Origin: CBDHCC01 sp965261015
Lineage (GTDB): Bacteria; Pseudomonadota; Alphaproteobacteria; Sphingomonadales; Sphingomonadaceae
DNA length: 64,000 nt
Reading direction: 5' to 3'
NCBI GenBank assembly: GCA_965261015.1
Contig: CBDHCC010000002.1
Span: 186,001-250,000, forward strand
The notes beneath the pieces were generated by a model, which was not told where the DNA came from, ran no database searches, and worked only from the letters and a program-made list of their open reading frames with translations. Positions 1 through 8,088 of the stretch are shown here, one piece after another. The position numbers and the translations under genes are program-made. Numbering within the stretch: position 1 is the first letter of the stretch; each line of letters opens with the position of its first letter.

Positions 1-1
1 C

Positions 2-85
2 ATACGCGCGATCCTGGAGGGCATGGCGCAACTATCGGCGGGCCTGAAGATCCCGACAAGAGCGTGTCAAAAACTCGTCATATAA
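2..85 (+). CDS. C-terminal fragment of an unknown protein cut by the window edge
   Basis: The second forward frame is open from the left edge for 27 codons and stops at TAA 83-85. The peptide contains ILEGMAQLSAGLKIP and reads like an amphipathic C-terminal helix. There is no start inside the window and the fragment is too short to assign to a family. A competing reading in frame 1 runs from the edge through to position 345. The codons here are GC-rich, unlike the AT-richer stretch that follows, which favours this frame as the true coding end. Low confidence. Confidence 0.25.
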   Translation: MRAILEGMAQLSAGLKIPTRACQKLVI

Positions 86-345
86 CAAGTCCTCAGACTC
101 CTCCAAACTTTAGGACTGATGGATCATACATGAAAAGCACCTACTACAATAATGACACATCGTGTCCGCGTGATATGATTAGCTATAAAGCAAAGCTTTG
201 CTTAGATGGCGAACAGCAAGAGTGTTCGGAGGCGGTGAAGTGCGGTGCCTTGTCAGCTTCAGATATTCCGGACTCTAAACAGTCGTTAATTGGCAAGCTG
301 TCAAACGATGTCGAGGATCAGAATCCGAGAAAGCCAATAAACTAA
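64..345 (+). CDS. Questionable small ORF, unknown function
   Basis: A 93-codon frame starting with GTG, with an inner ATG at 130 (MKSTYYNNDTSCPRD). It is clearly less GC-rich than the rest of the window and has little third-position GC bias. The frame is also open upstream to the window edge. No motif, signal peptide or membrane segment is visible apart from four cysteines spread along the peptide. It could be a transferred orphan gene or simply non-coding AT-richer DNA. No convincing ribosome-binding site was seen before either start. Confidence 0.2.
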   Translation: MSKTRHITSPQTPPNFRTDGSYMKSTYYNNDTSCPRDMISYKAKLCLDGEQQECSEAVKCGALSASDIPDSKQSLIGKLSNDVEDQNPRKPIN

Positions 346-392
346 CAGTTACACAATTGGCGAAGTTGATCCGCTCGTAGAGATTAGTCTCC

Positions 393-1964
393 TCAACTCC
401 GCTCCTTAGTCGCAGAAAACCGCACCTCCGGCGTCCGTTCCTGCTGATAGCTCAGATCCCAAGCGTCCTTGGCCAGGAACACGGGCGCGCCGTCGCGGTC
501 CTGCGCCATCTGGCTGCGGTGCAACTCGGCGAAGGCCGCCACCGCCTTGTCCTCGCCCACTAGCCAGCGGGCGGTCTGGTAGGGGGACGGCTCCAGCTCC
601 GCCTCCACCTTGTATTCGGCGGCCAGGCGGCTGACGAGGACCTCCAGCTGCAATTGGCCCACCACGCCCACCACCGACTGGCCGCCCAGCGTGGGGTTGA
701 ACACCTGCACCACCCCCTCCTCCGCCAGGTCGTCGAGCGCTTTGCGCAACTGCTTGGTCTTGGTGGGGTCGATGAGGCGGACGCGGCGCAGAATCTCGGG
801 CGCGAAGTTGGGTAAACCCGTCACCGTCACGTCCGGGCCGTCGGTCAGCGTGTCGCCGACCCTCAGCGTGCCGTGGTTCGGGATGCCGATGATGTCGCCC
901 GCCACCGCCTCGTCCACGACCTCCCGCGACTGCGCGAAGAACAGGATGGGGGAGTGGACCGCGATGGTCTTGCCGGTCGCCACCTGGTTCAATTTCATAC
1001 CGCGTTTGAACGTGCCGGAGCAGAGACGCAAAAAGGCAATGCGATCGCGGTGTTGCGGGTTCATGTTCGCCTGCACTTTGAACACAAAGCCCGTCACGGT
1101 GTCGCTCGACGGGTCGACCGGCGCGGGCTCGGCCGGCTGTTCGCGCGGTCCGGGCGCGTGGGCGGCCAGCCCCGCGATCAGCTCGCCCACGCCGAAGTCG
1201 CGCAGCGCGGAGCCGAACCAGACGGGCGTCTGGTCGCCGTTGCGGTAGGCCGCCTCGTCGAACTCACCATAGGCCCCCGCCAACTCCGCCTCCTCGCGCA
1301 GCCGGCCGAGAGCATCGGGGGTCAGCAGGTCGGCCAGCTTCGGGTCGTCCAGGCCGGTCAGCCGGTGGCGGTCGCCCTGGAACTCCTTGGCGCTGCCGGG
1401 CGCGGGACGCAGCAGCTCGTGGGAGCGGAGGTCCCAAACGCCCTCGAACTGCCCACCCAAGCCGGCCGGCCAACTCATCGGCACGACGTCGAGCGCCAGC
1501 TGGTCGGCGATCTCGTCCAGCAGCTCGAACGGGCTGCGGCCCTCCCGGTCCACCTTGTTCACAAAGGTGATGATCGGGACGGAGCGCAGCCGACAGACCT
1601 CGAACAGCTTGCGGGTCTGCGCCTCGATGCCCCTGGCCGCGTCGATCACCATGACGGCGCTGTCGACCGCAGTCAGCGTGCGATAGGTGTCCTCGCTGAA
1701 GTCCTCGTGCCCCGGGGTGTCGAGCAGGTTGAAGGTCAGGCCGGCGTGCTCGAACGTCATGACGGACGAGGTGACGGAGATGCCGCGCGCCTGCTCGATC
1801 GCCATCCAGTCGGATCGCGCGCGCCGCGCCTGCCCCCGCGCCTTGACCTCGCCCGCCTGGTGCACCGCGCCGCCGGAGAGCAGCAGCTTTTCGGTCAGCG
1901 TGGTCTTGCCGGCGTCGGGGTGGGAGATGATGGCGAAGGTGCGGCGGTCGGAGGTGGTCGTCAT
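393..1964 (-). CDS. prfC: Peptide chain release factor 3 (RF3)
   Basis: Translational GTPase that recycles RF1/RF2 from the terminating ribosome. The 523-residue product matches the usual RF3 length of about 530. The GTPase domain is N-terminal: P-loop HPDAGKTT near residues 17-24, switch II DTPGHEDFSEDTYR, and the NKVD guanine-specificity motif, followed by EF-Tu-like beta-barrel domains and the RF3 C-terminal domain. The start is ATG 1964 (MTTTSDRRTF); the frame stays open well upstream, but that part is antisense to the neighbouring flavoprotein gene and has no RF3 similarity. It is divergent from the dihydrolipoamide-dehydrogenase-like gene with a 76-base gap that probably holds both promoters. 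Confidence 0.95.
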   Translation of the reverse strand: MTTTSDRRTFAIISHPDAGKTTLTEKLLLSGGAVHQAGEVKARGQARRARSDWMAIEQARGISVTSSVMTFEHAGLTFNLLDTPGHEDFSEDTYRTLTAVDSAVMVIDAARGIEAQTRKLFEVCRLRSVPIITFVNKVDREGRSPFELLDEIADQLALDVVPMSWPAGLGGQFEGVWDLRSHELLRPAPGSAKEFQGDRHRLTGLDDPKLADLLTPDALGRLREEAELAGAYGEFDEAAYRNGDQTPVWFGSALRDFGVGELIAGLAAHAPGPREQPAEPAPVDPSSDTVTGFVFKVQANMNPQHRDRIAFLRLCSGTFKRGMKLNQVATGKTIAVHSPILFFAQSREVVDEAVAGDIIGIPNHGTLRVGDTLTDGPDVTVTGLPNFAPEILRRVRLIDPTKTKQLRKALDDLAEEGVVQVFNPTLGGQSVVGVVGQLQLEVLVSRLAAEYKVEAELEPSPYQTARWLVGEDKAVAAFAELHRSQMAQDRDGAPVFLAKDAWDLSYQQERTPEVRFSATKERS

Positions 1965-2040
1965 GTCCGCCCGCCTAGCCGCTCGGTCGCCATGGGAACA
2001 GAGCGGGGCCGCGACGGCTTGGCGTTCCAAAGGAGAGTTC

Positions 2041-3390
2041 ATGAGCAAGCGGACATGCGACGTCGCCGTCATCGGCGCGGGAACGGCGGGACTGGAGGCG
2101 TGGCGGGCGGCCACCGCGACCGGGGCGGACGCGCTGCTGATCGAGCGGGGGCCGGGCGGCACCACCTGCGCCCGGGTCGGCTGCATGCCGTCCAAGGCGC
2201 TGCTGGCGGCGAGCCGCGCGGCCCATTGCGCCCACGGGGCGGGTGCCTTCGGCGTGCGGGTCGGCGGGGTCGAGGTGGATGGTGCGGCGGTGATGGCGCG
2301 CGTGCGGCGGCTGCGCGACATCATGACGCAGGCGGTGTTCGACGGCATGGACGACATTCCGATGGATAAGCGCGTGGACGGCGAGGCGCGCTTCACCGGC
2401 CCGACGACGCTCGCGGTGGGAGAGGTGACGATCGAGGCCAAGGCGGTCGTGATCGCGGTGGGCGCGGACCCGATCGCGCCGGAACCGTTCGACGACGTGG
2501 CCGACCGGGTTCGCACTCACGTGGACATCTGGGAGCTGGAGACGCTGCCAAAGACCCTGGCCGTGCTGGGCGCGGGACCGGTGGGGATCGAGATCGCGCA
2601 GGCGATGGCGCGGCTGGGCGTGGCGGTCACCGTCTTCGATCCGGGCGAGGTCGTCGGCGCGCTGAAGGATAAGCGGGCGAACTCGGCGGCCATCGCGGCG
2701 CTTGGCGGCGAACTGACGCTGCGACTGGGCGAGACGCCGCATGGCGAGCCTGTCGACGGCGGCGTGCGGCTGGTCGCCGCCAAGGGTCAGGGGGCCGATC
2801 CGGTGGAGGTCGAACTGGTCCTCTCCGCCGCCGGTCGACCGCCCAATCTGAAGGCGCTCGATCTGCGGGCGGCCGGACTGGCGCTGGACGATGATGGCGT
2901 GCCGCGCTTCGACCGGCGCACCAAGCGGGTGGGCGACAGCCCCGTCTGGATCGCGGGCGACGCCAACGACTGGCGACCCGTGCTGCACGAGGCGAGCCAC
3001 GCGGGGACGATCGCCGGTCGCGCGGCGGCCGGAGCGGCCAGCGACGCAACGATGCTGACCAACATGGCGATGGTCTACACCGATCCGGGCCTGGTGACGG
3101 TCGGCGCGAGCGCCGACGACCTGCCGGATGGCGCGCGCGTGGGCGAGGCGCGAGTGAAGGGCGGCCGCGCACAGGTGGACGGACACGAGGGCGGCGTGGT
3201 GCGCCTCTATGCCGACGCACACGGCACGCTGATCGGCGGCACGATCGTCGCTCACGCCGCCGAGCATATGGGGCACACGCTGATGGTGGCGGTGGCCGGC
3301 GGGATGAGCGCGGCGGAATTCGTGTCCTTGCCGTGGTATCATCCGTGCTACGAGGAGCACCTGCGGGAGGCGGCGCGGGAACTGTGCTGA
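2041..3390 (+). CDS. Dihydrolipoamide-dehydrogenase-like pyridine nucleotide-disulfide oxidoreductase
   Basis: Soluble FAD flavoprotein of the class I disulfide reductase family, 449 residues. The N-terminal FAD-binding motif is VIGAGTAGLEA. The redox-active pair is in TTCARVGCMPSK (Cys-x4-Cys), a second Rossmann motif GAGPVGIEIA binds NAD(P)H, and the C-terminal dimerisation domain ends with the active-site HP dipeptide in WYHPCYEEH. ATG 2041 is preceded by a strong ribosome-binding site (AAAGGAGA, 2029-2036). It stands alone, away from any 2-oxoacid dehydrogenase genes, so it may act as a stand-alone lipoamide or other disulfide reductase rather than as E3 of a complex; the substrate cannot be read from the sequence. 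Confidence 0.88.
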   Translation: MSKRTCDVAVIGAGTAGLEAWRAATATGADALLIERGPGGTTCARVGCMPSKALLAASRAAHCAHGAGAFGVRVGGVEVDGAAVMARVRRLRDIMTQAVFDGMDDIPMDKRVDGEARFTGPTTLAVGEVTIEAKAVVIAVGADPIAPEPFDDVADRVRTHVDIWELETLPKTLAVLGAGPVGIEIAQAMARLGVAVTVFDPGEVVGALKDKRANSAAIAALGGELTLRLGETPHGEPVDGGVRLVAAKGQGADPVEVELVLSAAGRPPNLKALDLRAAGLALDDDGVPRFDRRTKRVGDSPVWIAGDANDWRPVLHEASHAGTIAGRAAAGAASDATMLTNMAMVYTDPGLVTVGASADDLPDGARVGEARVKGGRAQVDGHEGGVVRLYADAHGTLIGGTIVAHAAEHMGHTLMVAVAGGMSAAEFVSLPWYHPCYEEHLREAARELC

Positions 3391-3443
3391 CGGGCCTGTG
3401 ATCGGGAAGACCAGCCTCTTCGCCTCTCCACACCGCGCCCAGG

Positions 3444-3459
3444 CTGAGCCTGCCGAAAG
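3444..3459. repeat. Single copy of the ctgagcctgycgaa intergenic repeat motif
   Basis: The 16-base string ctgagcctgccgaaag in the intergenic gap between the flavoprotein and acyl-CoA ligase genes differs at one main position from the two inverted arms (ctgagcctgtcgaag) found at 55384-55450. Motifs of this kind are common between genes in sphingomonads. Here only one arm is visible. Confidence 0.4.
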
Positions 3460-3642
3460 CGATTGTGTCCTTCACAGACCCCGCGGGCCAAAGTAGGCTG
3501 ACGGGAGCGTTGATCCATTGTGGACGCGCTCTGACCGCCACCCCCCGAAGCGGCGGCGAACACGCCCTTGCCACCCCTTTGCCCGCCGCATAGCCTTCCG
3601 TCACCGGAGCGGCCGATCATGGGCGGCCCGGCGGAGACGACG

Positions 3643-5340
3643 ATGGCCTTTCCCGCGCTCACCCTGCCCGAGATCGAGGGGCGGTTGACCGCGCCCGGGC
3701 AGCCGTTCGAGGTGCGCGAAGAGGTGATCCGGGGCGTGCCCACCCGCGTCTGGGCCAACATCCCGCCAACCTTCCGCGACCTGTTCACCGCCGCCCGCGC
3801 GCACGGCGACCGCACCTTCCTGGTGCTGGACGACGACCGCGTCTCCTACGCGGCCTGGGCCAACGCCACCGCGCGGCTGGCGCACTGGCTGGTCGAGCGA
3901 GGGGTGCAGCCGGGCGACCGGGTGGCGATCGTCACGCGCAACCTGCCCGAATGGCCGGTCGCCTTTTTCGCGGCGGTCGCCGTCGGAGCGATCGCGGTGC
4001 CGCTCAACGCCTGGTGGACCGGCGCGGAGTTGGCCTACGGCCTGGAGGATGCGGGTGCTACGGTCCTGATCGCGGACGGCGAGCGGTGGGAGCGGATCGC
4101 ACCCTCGGCCGCCCCCGACACCGTCCTCGTCACGCGCGCGACGGCCGACCTGCGCGGCGCGACCCCGCTGGAGGACGTGATCGGCCGGCCGGGCGACTGG
4201 GCCGCGCTGCCCGACGCGGACCTGCCGTCGGCGGCCCCCGAGCCGGACGACGACGCGACGATCTTCTACACCAGCGGCACCACGGGCCATCCGAAGGGCG
4301 CGGTGGGCAGCCACCGGTCGATGCTCACCAATATCGGATCGACCGGGTGGGCGGGCGTTCGAGCGGCGCTGCGCCGCGGCGAGGAGCCGCCCGAGCCCGC
4401 GCCCAAGGCGCTGCTGGTCGTGATCCCGCTGTTCCACGTCACCGCGTGTTCGGCCACTCTGATGGGCGCGATGGTGGGCGGCCACACGCTCGTCTTCATG
4501 CGCCGGTGGGAGCCGGTGGAGGCCTTCGGCATCATCGAGCGCGAGCGGATCACCATGACCGGCGGCGTGCCCACCGTCGCCTGGCAGCTGCTGGAGCACC
4601 CCGACCGCGAACGCTTCGACCTGTCCAGCCTGGAGGTGATTTCCTATGGCGGCGCACCCGCCGCGCCCGAACTGGCGCGCCAGCTGCACGCCGTGTTCGG
4701 GGTGGCGCCGGGCAATGGCTGGGGCATGACCGAGACGACGGCGACCGTCACGAGCCATTCGGGCGAGGACTACCTCGCCCGGCCGAACAGCGCCGGTCCG
4801 CCCGTTCCGGTGGCCGAATTGCAGGTGCGCGCGGCCGACGGCACGACCGTGCTGCCAATCGGTTCGGTCGGCGAATTGTGGGCGAAGGGACCGCAGGTGG
4901 TTCGCGGCTACTGGAACAAGCCCGACGCCACGGCGGCGACCTTCGTCGATGGCTGGTGCCGTACCGGCGACCTCGCTCGCCTGGACGAGGAGGGGTTCCT
5001 GACCATCGTCGACCGCGCCAAGGATATGATCATCCGGGGCGGCGAGAACATCTATTGCGTGGAAGTGGAGAACGCGCTGTTCGATCATCCCGCAGTCACC
5101 GACGCGGCACTGATCGGGCTGCCGCACCGCACGCTGGGCGAGGTGCCGGCCGCCGTGGTCCACCTGGCCCCGGGCGCGAGCGCCACCGAGGCGGAGCTAC
5201 GCGAATGGGTCGCCGAACGCCTGGCCGCCTTCAAGGTGCCGGTTGTGGTTGCATTCAGCAAAACCACCTTGCCCCGCAACGCCAATGGCAAAATCCTGAA
5301 GGGCGAGCTGAAGGGGCTGTTCGCGGAGGTGGACGCGTGA
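3643..5340 (+). CDS. AMP-dependent acyl-CoA synthetase (class I adenylate-forming enzyme)
   Basis: Activates a carboxylic acid, probably a medium- or long-chain fatty acid, to its acyl-CoA through an acyl-adenylate; 565 residues. The family motifs are intact: the P-loop-like IFYTSGTTGHPKG, the GWGMTETT motif, GWCRTGDLARLDEEGFL, the hinge VDRAKDMIIRGGENIY and the C-terminal catalytic lysine in NGKILKGELK. I chose ATG 3643 because GGAG lies about seven bases upstream; ATG 3619 is also in frame with its own GGAG and would add eight residues. No beta-oxidation genes are adjacent, so the precise substrate is unknown. Confidence 0.88.
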   Translation: MAFPALTLPEIEGRLTAPGQPFEVREEVIRGVPTRVWANIPPTFRDLFTAARAHGDRTFLVLDDDRVSYAAWANATARLAHWLVERGVQPGDRVAIVTRNLPEWPVAFFAAVAVGAIAVPLNAWWTGAELAYGLEDAGATVLIADGERWERIAPSAAPDTVLVTRATADLRGATPLEDVIGRPGDWAALPDADLPSAAPEPDDDATIFYTSGTTGHPKGAVGSHRSMLTNIGSTGWAGVRAALRRGEEPPEPAPKALLVVIPLFHVTACSATLMGAMVGGHTLVFMRRWEPVEAFGIIERERITMTGGVPTVAWQLLEHPDRERFDLSSLEVISYGGAPAAPELARQLHAVFGVAPGNGWGMTETTATVTSHSGEDYLARPNSAGPPVPVAELQVRAADGTTVLPIGSVGELWAKGPQVVRGYWNKPDATAATFVDGWCRTGDLARLDEEGFLTIVDRAKDMIIRGGENIYCVEVENALFDHPAVTDAALIGLPHRTLGEVPAAVVHLAPGASATEAELREWVAERLAAFKVPVVVAFSKTTLPRNANGKILKGELKGLFAEVDA

Positions 5341-5432
5341 GACCGGCCGTACTTCTTGCGACTGTTTTCTATGCTTACTTAGGTCTGCTTGTGGTGGGGA
5401 GCGGACGGTCTAATTATGGGAATGAAGACTGA
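5337..5432 (+). CDS. Possible 31-residue membrane microprotein
   Basis: A GTG overlaps the acyl-CoA ligase stop in a GTGA arrangement and opens a 31-codon frame. The peptide is hydrophobic in its first half (VLLATVFYAYLGLLVVG) and charged at the end (NYGNED), as expected for a single-span microprotein. Too short for family assignment. The start overlap suggests translational coupling, but chance cannot be excluded. Confidence 0.2.
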   Translation: MRPAVLLATVFYAYLGLLVVGSGRSNYGNED

Positions 5433-5642
5433 GAAATCAGACATCAAACGCTCCGGCCGTTTTGGCTGTCAACGACCCAAAAGAGGTTATTCATTTAGAG
5501 TGCAATGGGCTCAGCATCGGGACATTGCTTAACAACAAATGGATCACTTGCCCCCCAAAAGGCGCAATATCTATGCCGCAATCGGCGATGTTCTGAAAAT
5601 CAGCTTTACGGCCTTGAAATCATCGTGGACGTATGAATCCTT

Positions 5643-6218
5643 ATGAAAACGGCAGGCACATTTCATGCACTCATAGCAACGCTGTACCAGCGCCAATTTG
5701 TGATTGCGCGGCGGCTTCTCGATGATCCCACCGACATTTCGCTCCATTCCGAAGTACCAAATGGTGCGCCATTGATACAATGGCTTAGCCATGATGACGA
5801 CGACGAGGTTTTCGAAATGTTGGACGAGCTTGGTTTTCTGGACAGGAATGTTGATAAGGAATCATATGACTACCATAGCCATGCGCTCAAACTCAGCTAT
5901 CCAACGCTGCGCGAGCAACTTGCTAGGGAGCCTCTTCCTCATTCTCTCGGCGAGCAAGCATTGGTCGGGTGCTTCATAGACAATGCAGTGCGCATGGACA
6001 GACATACCGTTCTTGGAGGTGTACGCCTTGCTGGCCTGCCGATCCATAAAGATTGGTTTCAGGTTCCCAGCTATTACGTTGAGGCCATGCGCGATATAGC
6101 CGCCAGGGGCTACTGCAAAATTGCAGCTGACAAAGCCATATGGCTCCCGGCGGTATCAGCAATTATGGAGACGCTCGGTTATTGGATTGACGACCACACT
6201 GCAGATGAAGTCCATTAA
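5643..6218 (+). CDS. Hypothetical protein, orphan gene in an AT-richer islet
   Basis: 191 residues, soluble and mildly acidic; I do not recognise the family. The middle carries an acidic stretch (HDDDDEVFEMLDELGF), and the rest reads as a helical globular protein with no signal peptide or membrane span. The base composition is visibly less GC-rich than the flanking housekeeping genes, which suggests recent acquisition. There is only a weak ribosome-binding site before ATG 5643. It is followed by a decayed ORF and a dispersed repeat, so the 5.34-6.56 kb stretch looks like a small insertion between the acyl-CoA ligase and folD. Confidence 0.55.
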   Translation: MKTAGTFHALIATLYQRQFVIARRLLDDPTDISLHSEVPNGAPLIQWLSHDDDDEVFEMLDELGFLDRNVDKESYDYHSHALKLSYPTLREQLAREPLPHSLGEQALVGCFIDNAVRMDRHTVLGGVRLAGLPIHKDWFQVPSYYVEAMRDIAARGYCKIAADKAIWLPAVSAIMETLGYWIDDHTADEVH

Positions 6219-6245
6219 GCAATACTGAAGTTAATCTGGGAAACC

Positions 6246-6467
6246 GTGCCTGCAAAGCTCAAGCAAAACATCTTTGATGAGCAAGGGGCGGTCAATGCCT
6301 TAGTGCTCGCGTGAGCGATGGGTGAGTTCTGGTTCCGCGAAGGTGGTTGGAAGGTGGTCCTTCTAACCGCTGGCGACGAGTTCCACCTGTAAGGCGGACA
6401 CCTTCCGGACGCCATCGAGATCGCCAAGATGATTGAGGAAGGCCGAGTTTCAGACAGCCAGAAGTAG
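6246..6467 (+). pseudogene. Decayed small ORF with two in-frame stop codons
   Basis: Reading from GTG 6246 to TAG 6465-6467 gives a 73-codon frame broken by TGA 6312-6314 and TAA 6390-6392. The segments between the stops look protein-like, for example GWKVVLLTAGDEFHL and HLPDAIEIAKMIEEGR, so this is more likely a degraded gene than random sequence. It lies directly after the 5643 orphan gene and shares its composition. The family is unknown. Confidence 0.4.
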
Positions 6468-6487
6468 CGGGCGAATGACCGCTCTTG

Positions 6488-6509
6488 GGTCGGAAGCCGC
6501 CGCCCACTT
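6488..6509 (+). repeat. Dispersed intergenic repeat copy (pairs with 20296-20317)
   Basis: A 22-base stretch beginning gggtcggaagccgcc matches the reverse complement of 20296-20317 at all but one position. Both copies are intergenic, one upstream of folD and one downstream of the DUF1289 gene. I read it as a short dispersed element of the genome; its function is unknown. Confidence 0.4.
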
Positions 6510-6564
6510 GTGCACGGGCAAGCGGCGGACGACTCCGGTCCGAGGGTCGGCTAAGACCAACGCC

Positions 6565-7452
6565 ATGACCACTCCCCTGATTCTGGACGGCCGCGCCACG
6601 GCCGATGCGCTGCTTGCCGAGCTGGAGGGGCGGGTCGCCGGCTTTGTTGCCGCGCGCGGGCGGCCGCCCGGCCTGGCCGTGGTGATCGTCGGCGAAGACC
6701 CGGCTTCGCAGGTCTATGTCGCGTCCAAGGCGCGGACCGCCCGCGCGCTGGGCTTCGCCTCCAGCAAGCACGAGCTGTCCGCCGACACGGGCGAGGCCGA
6801 GCTGCTGGCGCTCGTCGCGCGACTGAACGCCGACCCGGCGGTGGACGGCATTCTGGTCCAGCTGCCGCTGCCCGCGCACATCGATGCCGCCGCCATCACC
6901 CAGGCGGTCGATCCGGCCAAGGACGTGGACGGCTTCACATTTGGTCAAGCGGGGCGGCTGGCGGTGGGCGACGCCGCGCGCGCGCTGGTGCCCTGCACCC
7001 CGCAGGGGTCGATGCTCCTCCTGGAACAGGCGCGCGGGCCAGATCTGTCCGGCCTGACCGCGCTCGTGATCGGGCGGTCGGCGATCGTGGGCAAGCCGAT
7101 GGCCAGCCTGCTCACCGCCGCCGACGCGACCGTGACGATCGCCCATTCGCGCTCCCCCGACCTGCCCGGTCTGGCGCGCGCCGCCGACATCGTGGTCGCG
7201 GCCGTGGGCCGGCCGGAAATAGTGCGCGGCGACTGGTTGAAGCCCGGCGCGACGGTGATCGACGTGGGCATCAACCGCGTGCCCGCGCCCGACAAGGGCG
7301 AGGACAAGACGCGATTGGTCGGCGACGTCCACTTCCCCTCCGCCAGCACGGTCGCGGGTGCGATCACGCCAGTGCCGGGCGGCGTCGGCCCGATGACGAT
7401 CGCGTGCCTGATGGCCAACACGCTGCGCGCGGCGGAGCTGGCGTCGCGCTGA
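6565..7452 (+). CDS. folD: Bifunctional methylenetetrahydrofolate dehydrogenase / methenyltetrahydrofolate cyclohydrolase
   Basis: Cytosolic enzyme interconverting 5,10-methylene-, 5,10-methenyl- and 10-formyl-tetrahydrofolate with NADP; 295 residues, the usual FolD length. Signature stretches are YVASKARTARALG (with the catalytic lysine), DGILVQLPLP, VDPAKDVDGF and the Rossmann part VIGRSAIVGKPMASLL, ending with the conserved TPVPGGVGPMTIACL. ATG 6565 gives the family N-terminus (MTTPLILDGRATA). The downstream uracil-DNA-glycosylase-like gene overlaps its 3' end, so the two are probably co-transcribed. Confidence 0.95.
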   Translation: MTTPLILDGRATADALLAELEGRVAGFVAARGRPPGLAVVIVGEDPASQVYVASKARTARALGFASSKHELSADTGEAELLALVARLNADPAVDGILVQLPLPAHIDAAAITQAVDPAKDVDGFTFGQAGRLAVGDAARALVPCTPQGSMLLLEQARGPDLSGLTALVIGRSAIVGKPMASLLTAADATVTIAHSRSPDLPGLARAADIVVAAVGRPEIVRGDWLKPGATVIDVGINRVPAPDKGEDKTRLVGDVHFPSASTVAGAITPVPGGVGPMTIACLMANTLRAAELASR

Positions 7453-8057
7453 TCCTGCTCGACGATCCGGTCGAGGCGGCGCGGCGGCGCGCGCTGCTGA
7501 CCGAACCGCACATCGCGCCGATCGACGGCTGGGCGCGGCGGCTCGCCGACCATCGGCCGGTGCCCCACCCCGACCCGCTGGACGGTGGCGTGGCCGCCCG
7601 CCTGCTGATCCTGCTGGAGACGCCCAGCGCCGGGCCCACCCCGCTGCGCTTCGTCAGCCGCGACAATGCGACGCCGACCGCGCGCAACCTGCGTCGCTTT
7701 CTGGACGGGGCTGGCCTGGCGCGGCGCGACACCGTGTTGTGGAACGTGGTGCCCTGGATCGTGCACGCGCCCGGAGAGCGCAACCGCCCGGTGCGCGCCG
7801 CCGAACTGCGCGCCGGTCTGGAGACCGTGCCCGAGCTGCTGGCGCTCCTGCCGCGACTGTGCGTGGTGGTGCTCGCCGGGCGAAAGGCGGGCGCGGCGCG
7901 GCCGTCGGTGGCGACCGCGCGCCCGACCCTGCCCGTGCTCGCCATGCCGCATCCCAGCCCGACCAGCGTGTGCACCAGCCCCACCGTGGGCGAGCGGATC
8001 GCCGCGACCCTGGCACGCGCGGCCGCCCTGGTTGGCGACCCCGCCCCACCCCGCTAA
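7404..8057 (+). CDS. Uracil-DNA-glycosylase-family protein
   Basis: 217 residues. The middle contains LLETPSAGP, FVSRDNATPTARNLRRFLDGAG and VLWNVVPW, which resemble the substrate-pocket segments of uracil-DNA-glycosylase-fold proteins; the C-terminal part has the MPHPS motif where the glycosylase histidine sits. The presumed role is base-excision repair, but activity is not proven by the sequence. The only in-frame start seen is GTG 7404, which overlaps folD by 49 bases; the first 15 residues are therefore in folD's coding sequence and unusual for the family. It could belong to a non-canonical UDG subfamily. Confidence 0.75.
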   Translation: MPDGQHAARGGAGVALILLDDPVEAARRRALLTEPHIAPIDGWARRLADHRPVPHPDPLDGGVAARLLILLETPSAGPTPLRFVSRDNATPTARNLRRFLDGAGLARRDTVLWNVVPWIVHAPGERNRPVRAAELRAGLETVPELLALLPRLCVVVLAGRKAGAARPSVATARPTLPVLAMPHPSPTSVCTSPTVGERIAATLARAAALVGDPAPPR

Positions 8058-8088
8058 GGCGCGGCCACACCACATGGAGAACTCCCCA

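Noticed and set aside
393..2516. 707-codon reading of the RF3 frame
   Set aside because: The extra N-terminal part is antisense to the dihydrolipoamide-dehydrogenase-like gene; RF3 similarity and the normal length start at ATG 1964.
7666..8088. Longer reading of the epimerase frame starting inside the glycosylase-like gene
   Set aside because: The upstream part is low-complexity and antifamily; the epimerase starts at the Rossmann motif after ATG 8089.
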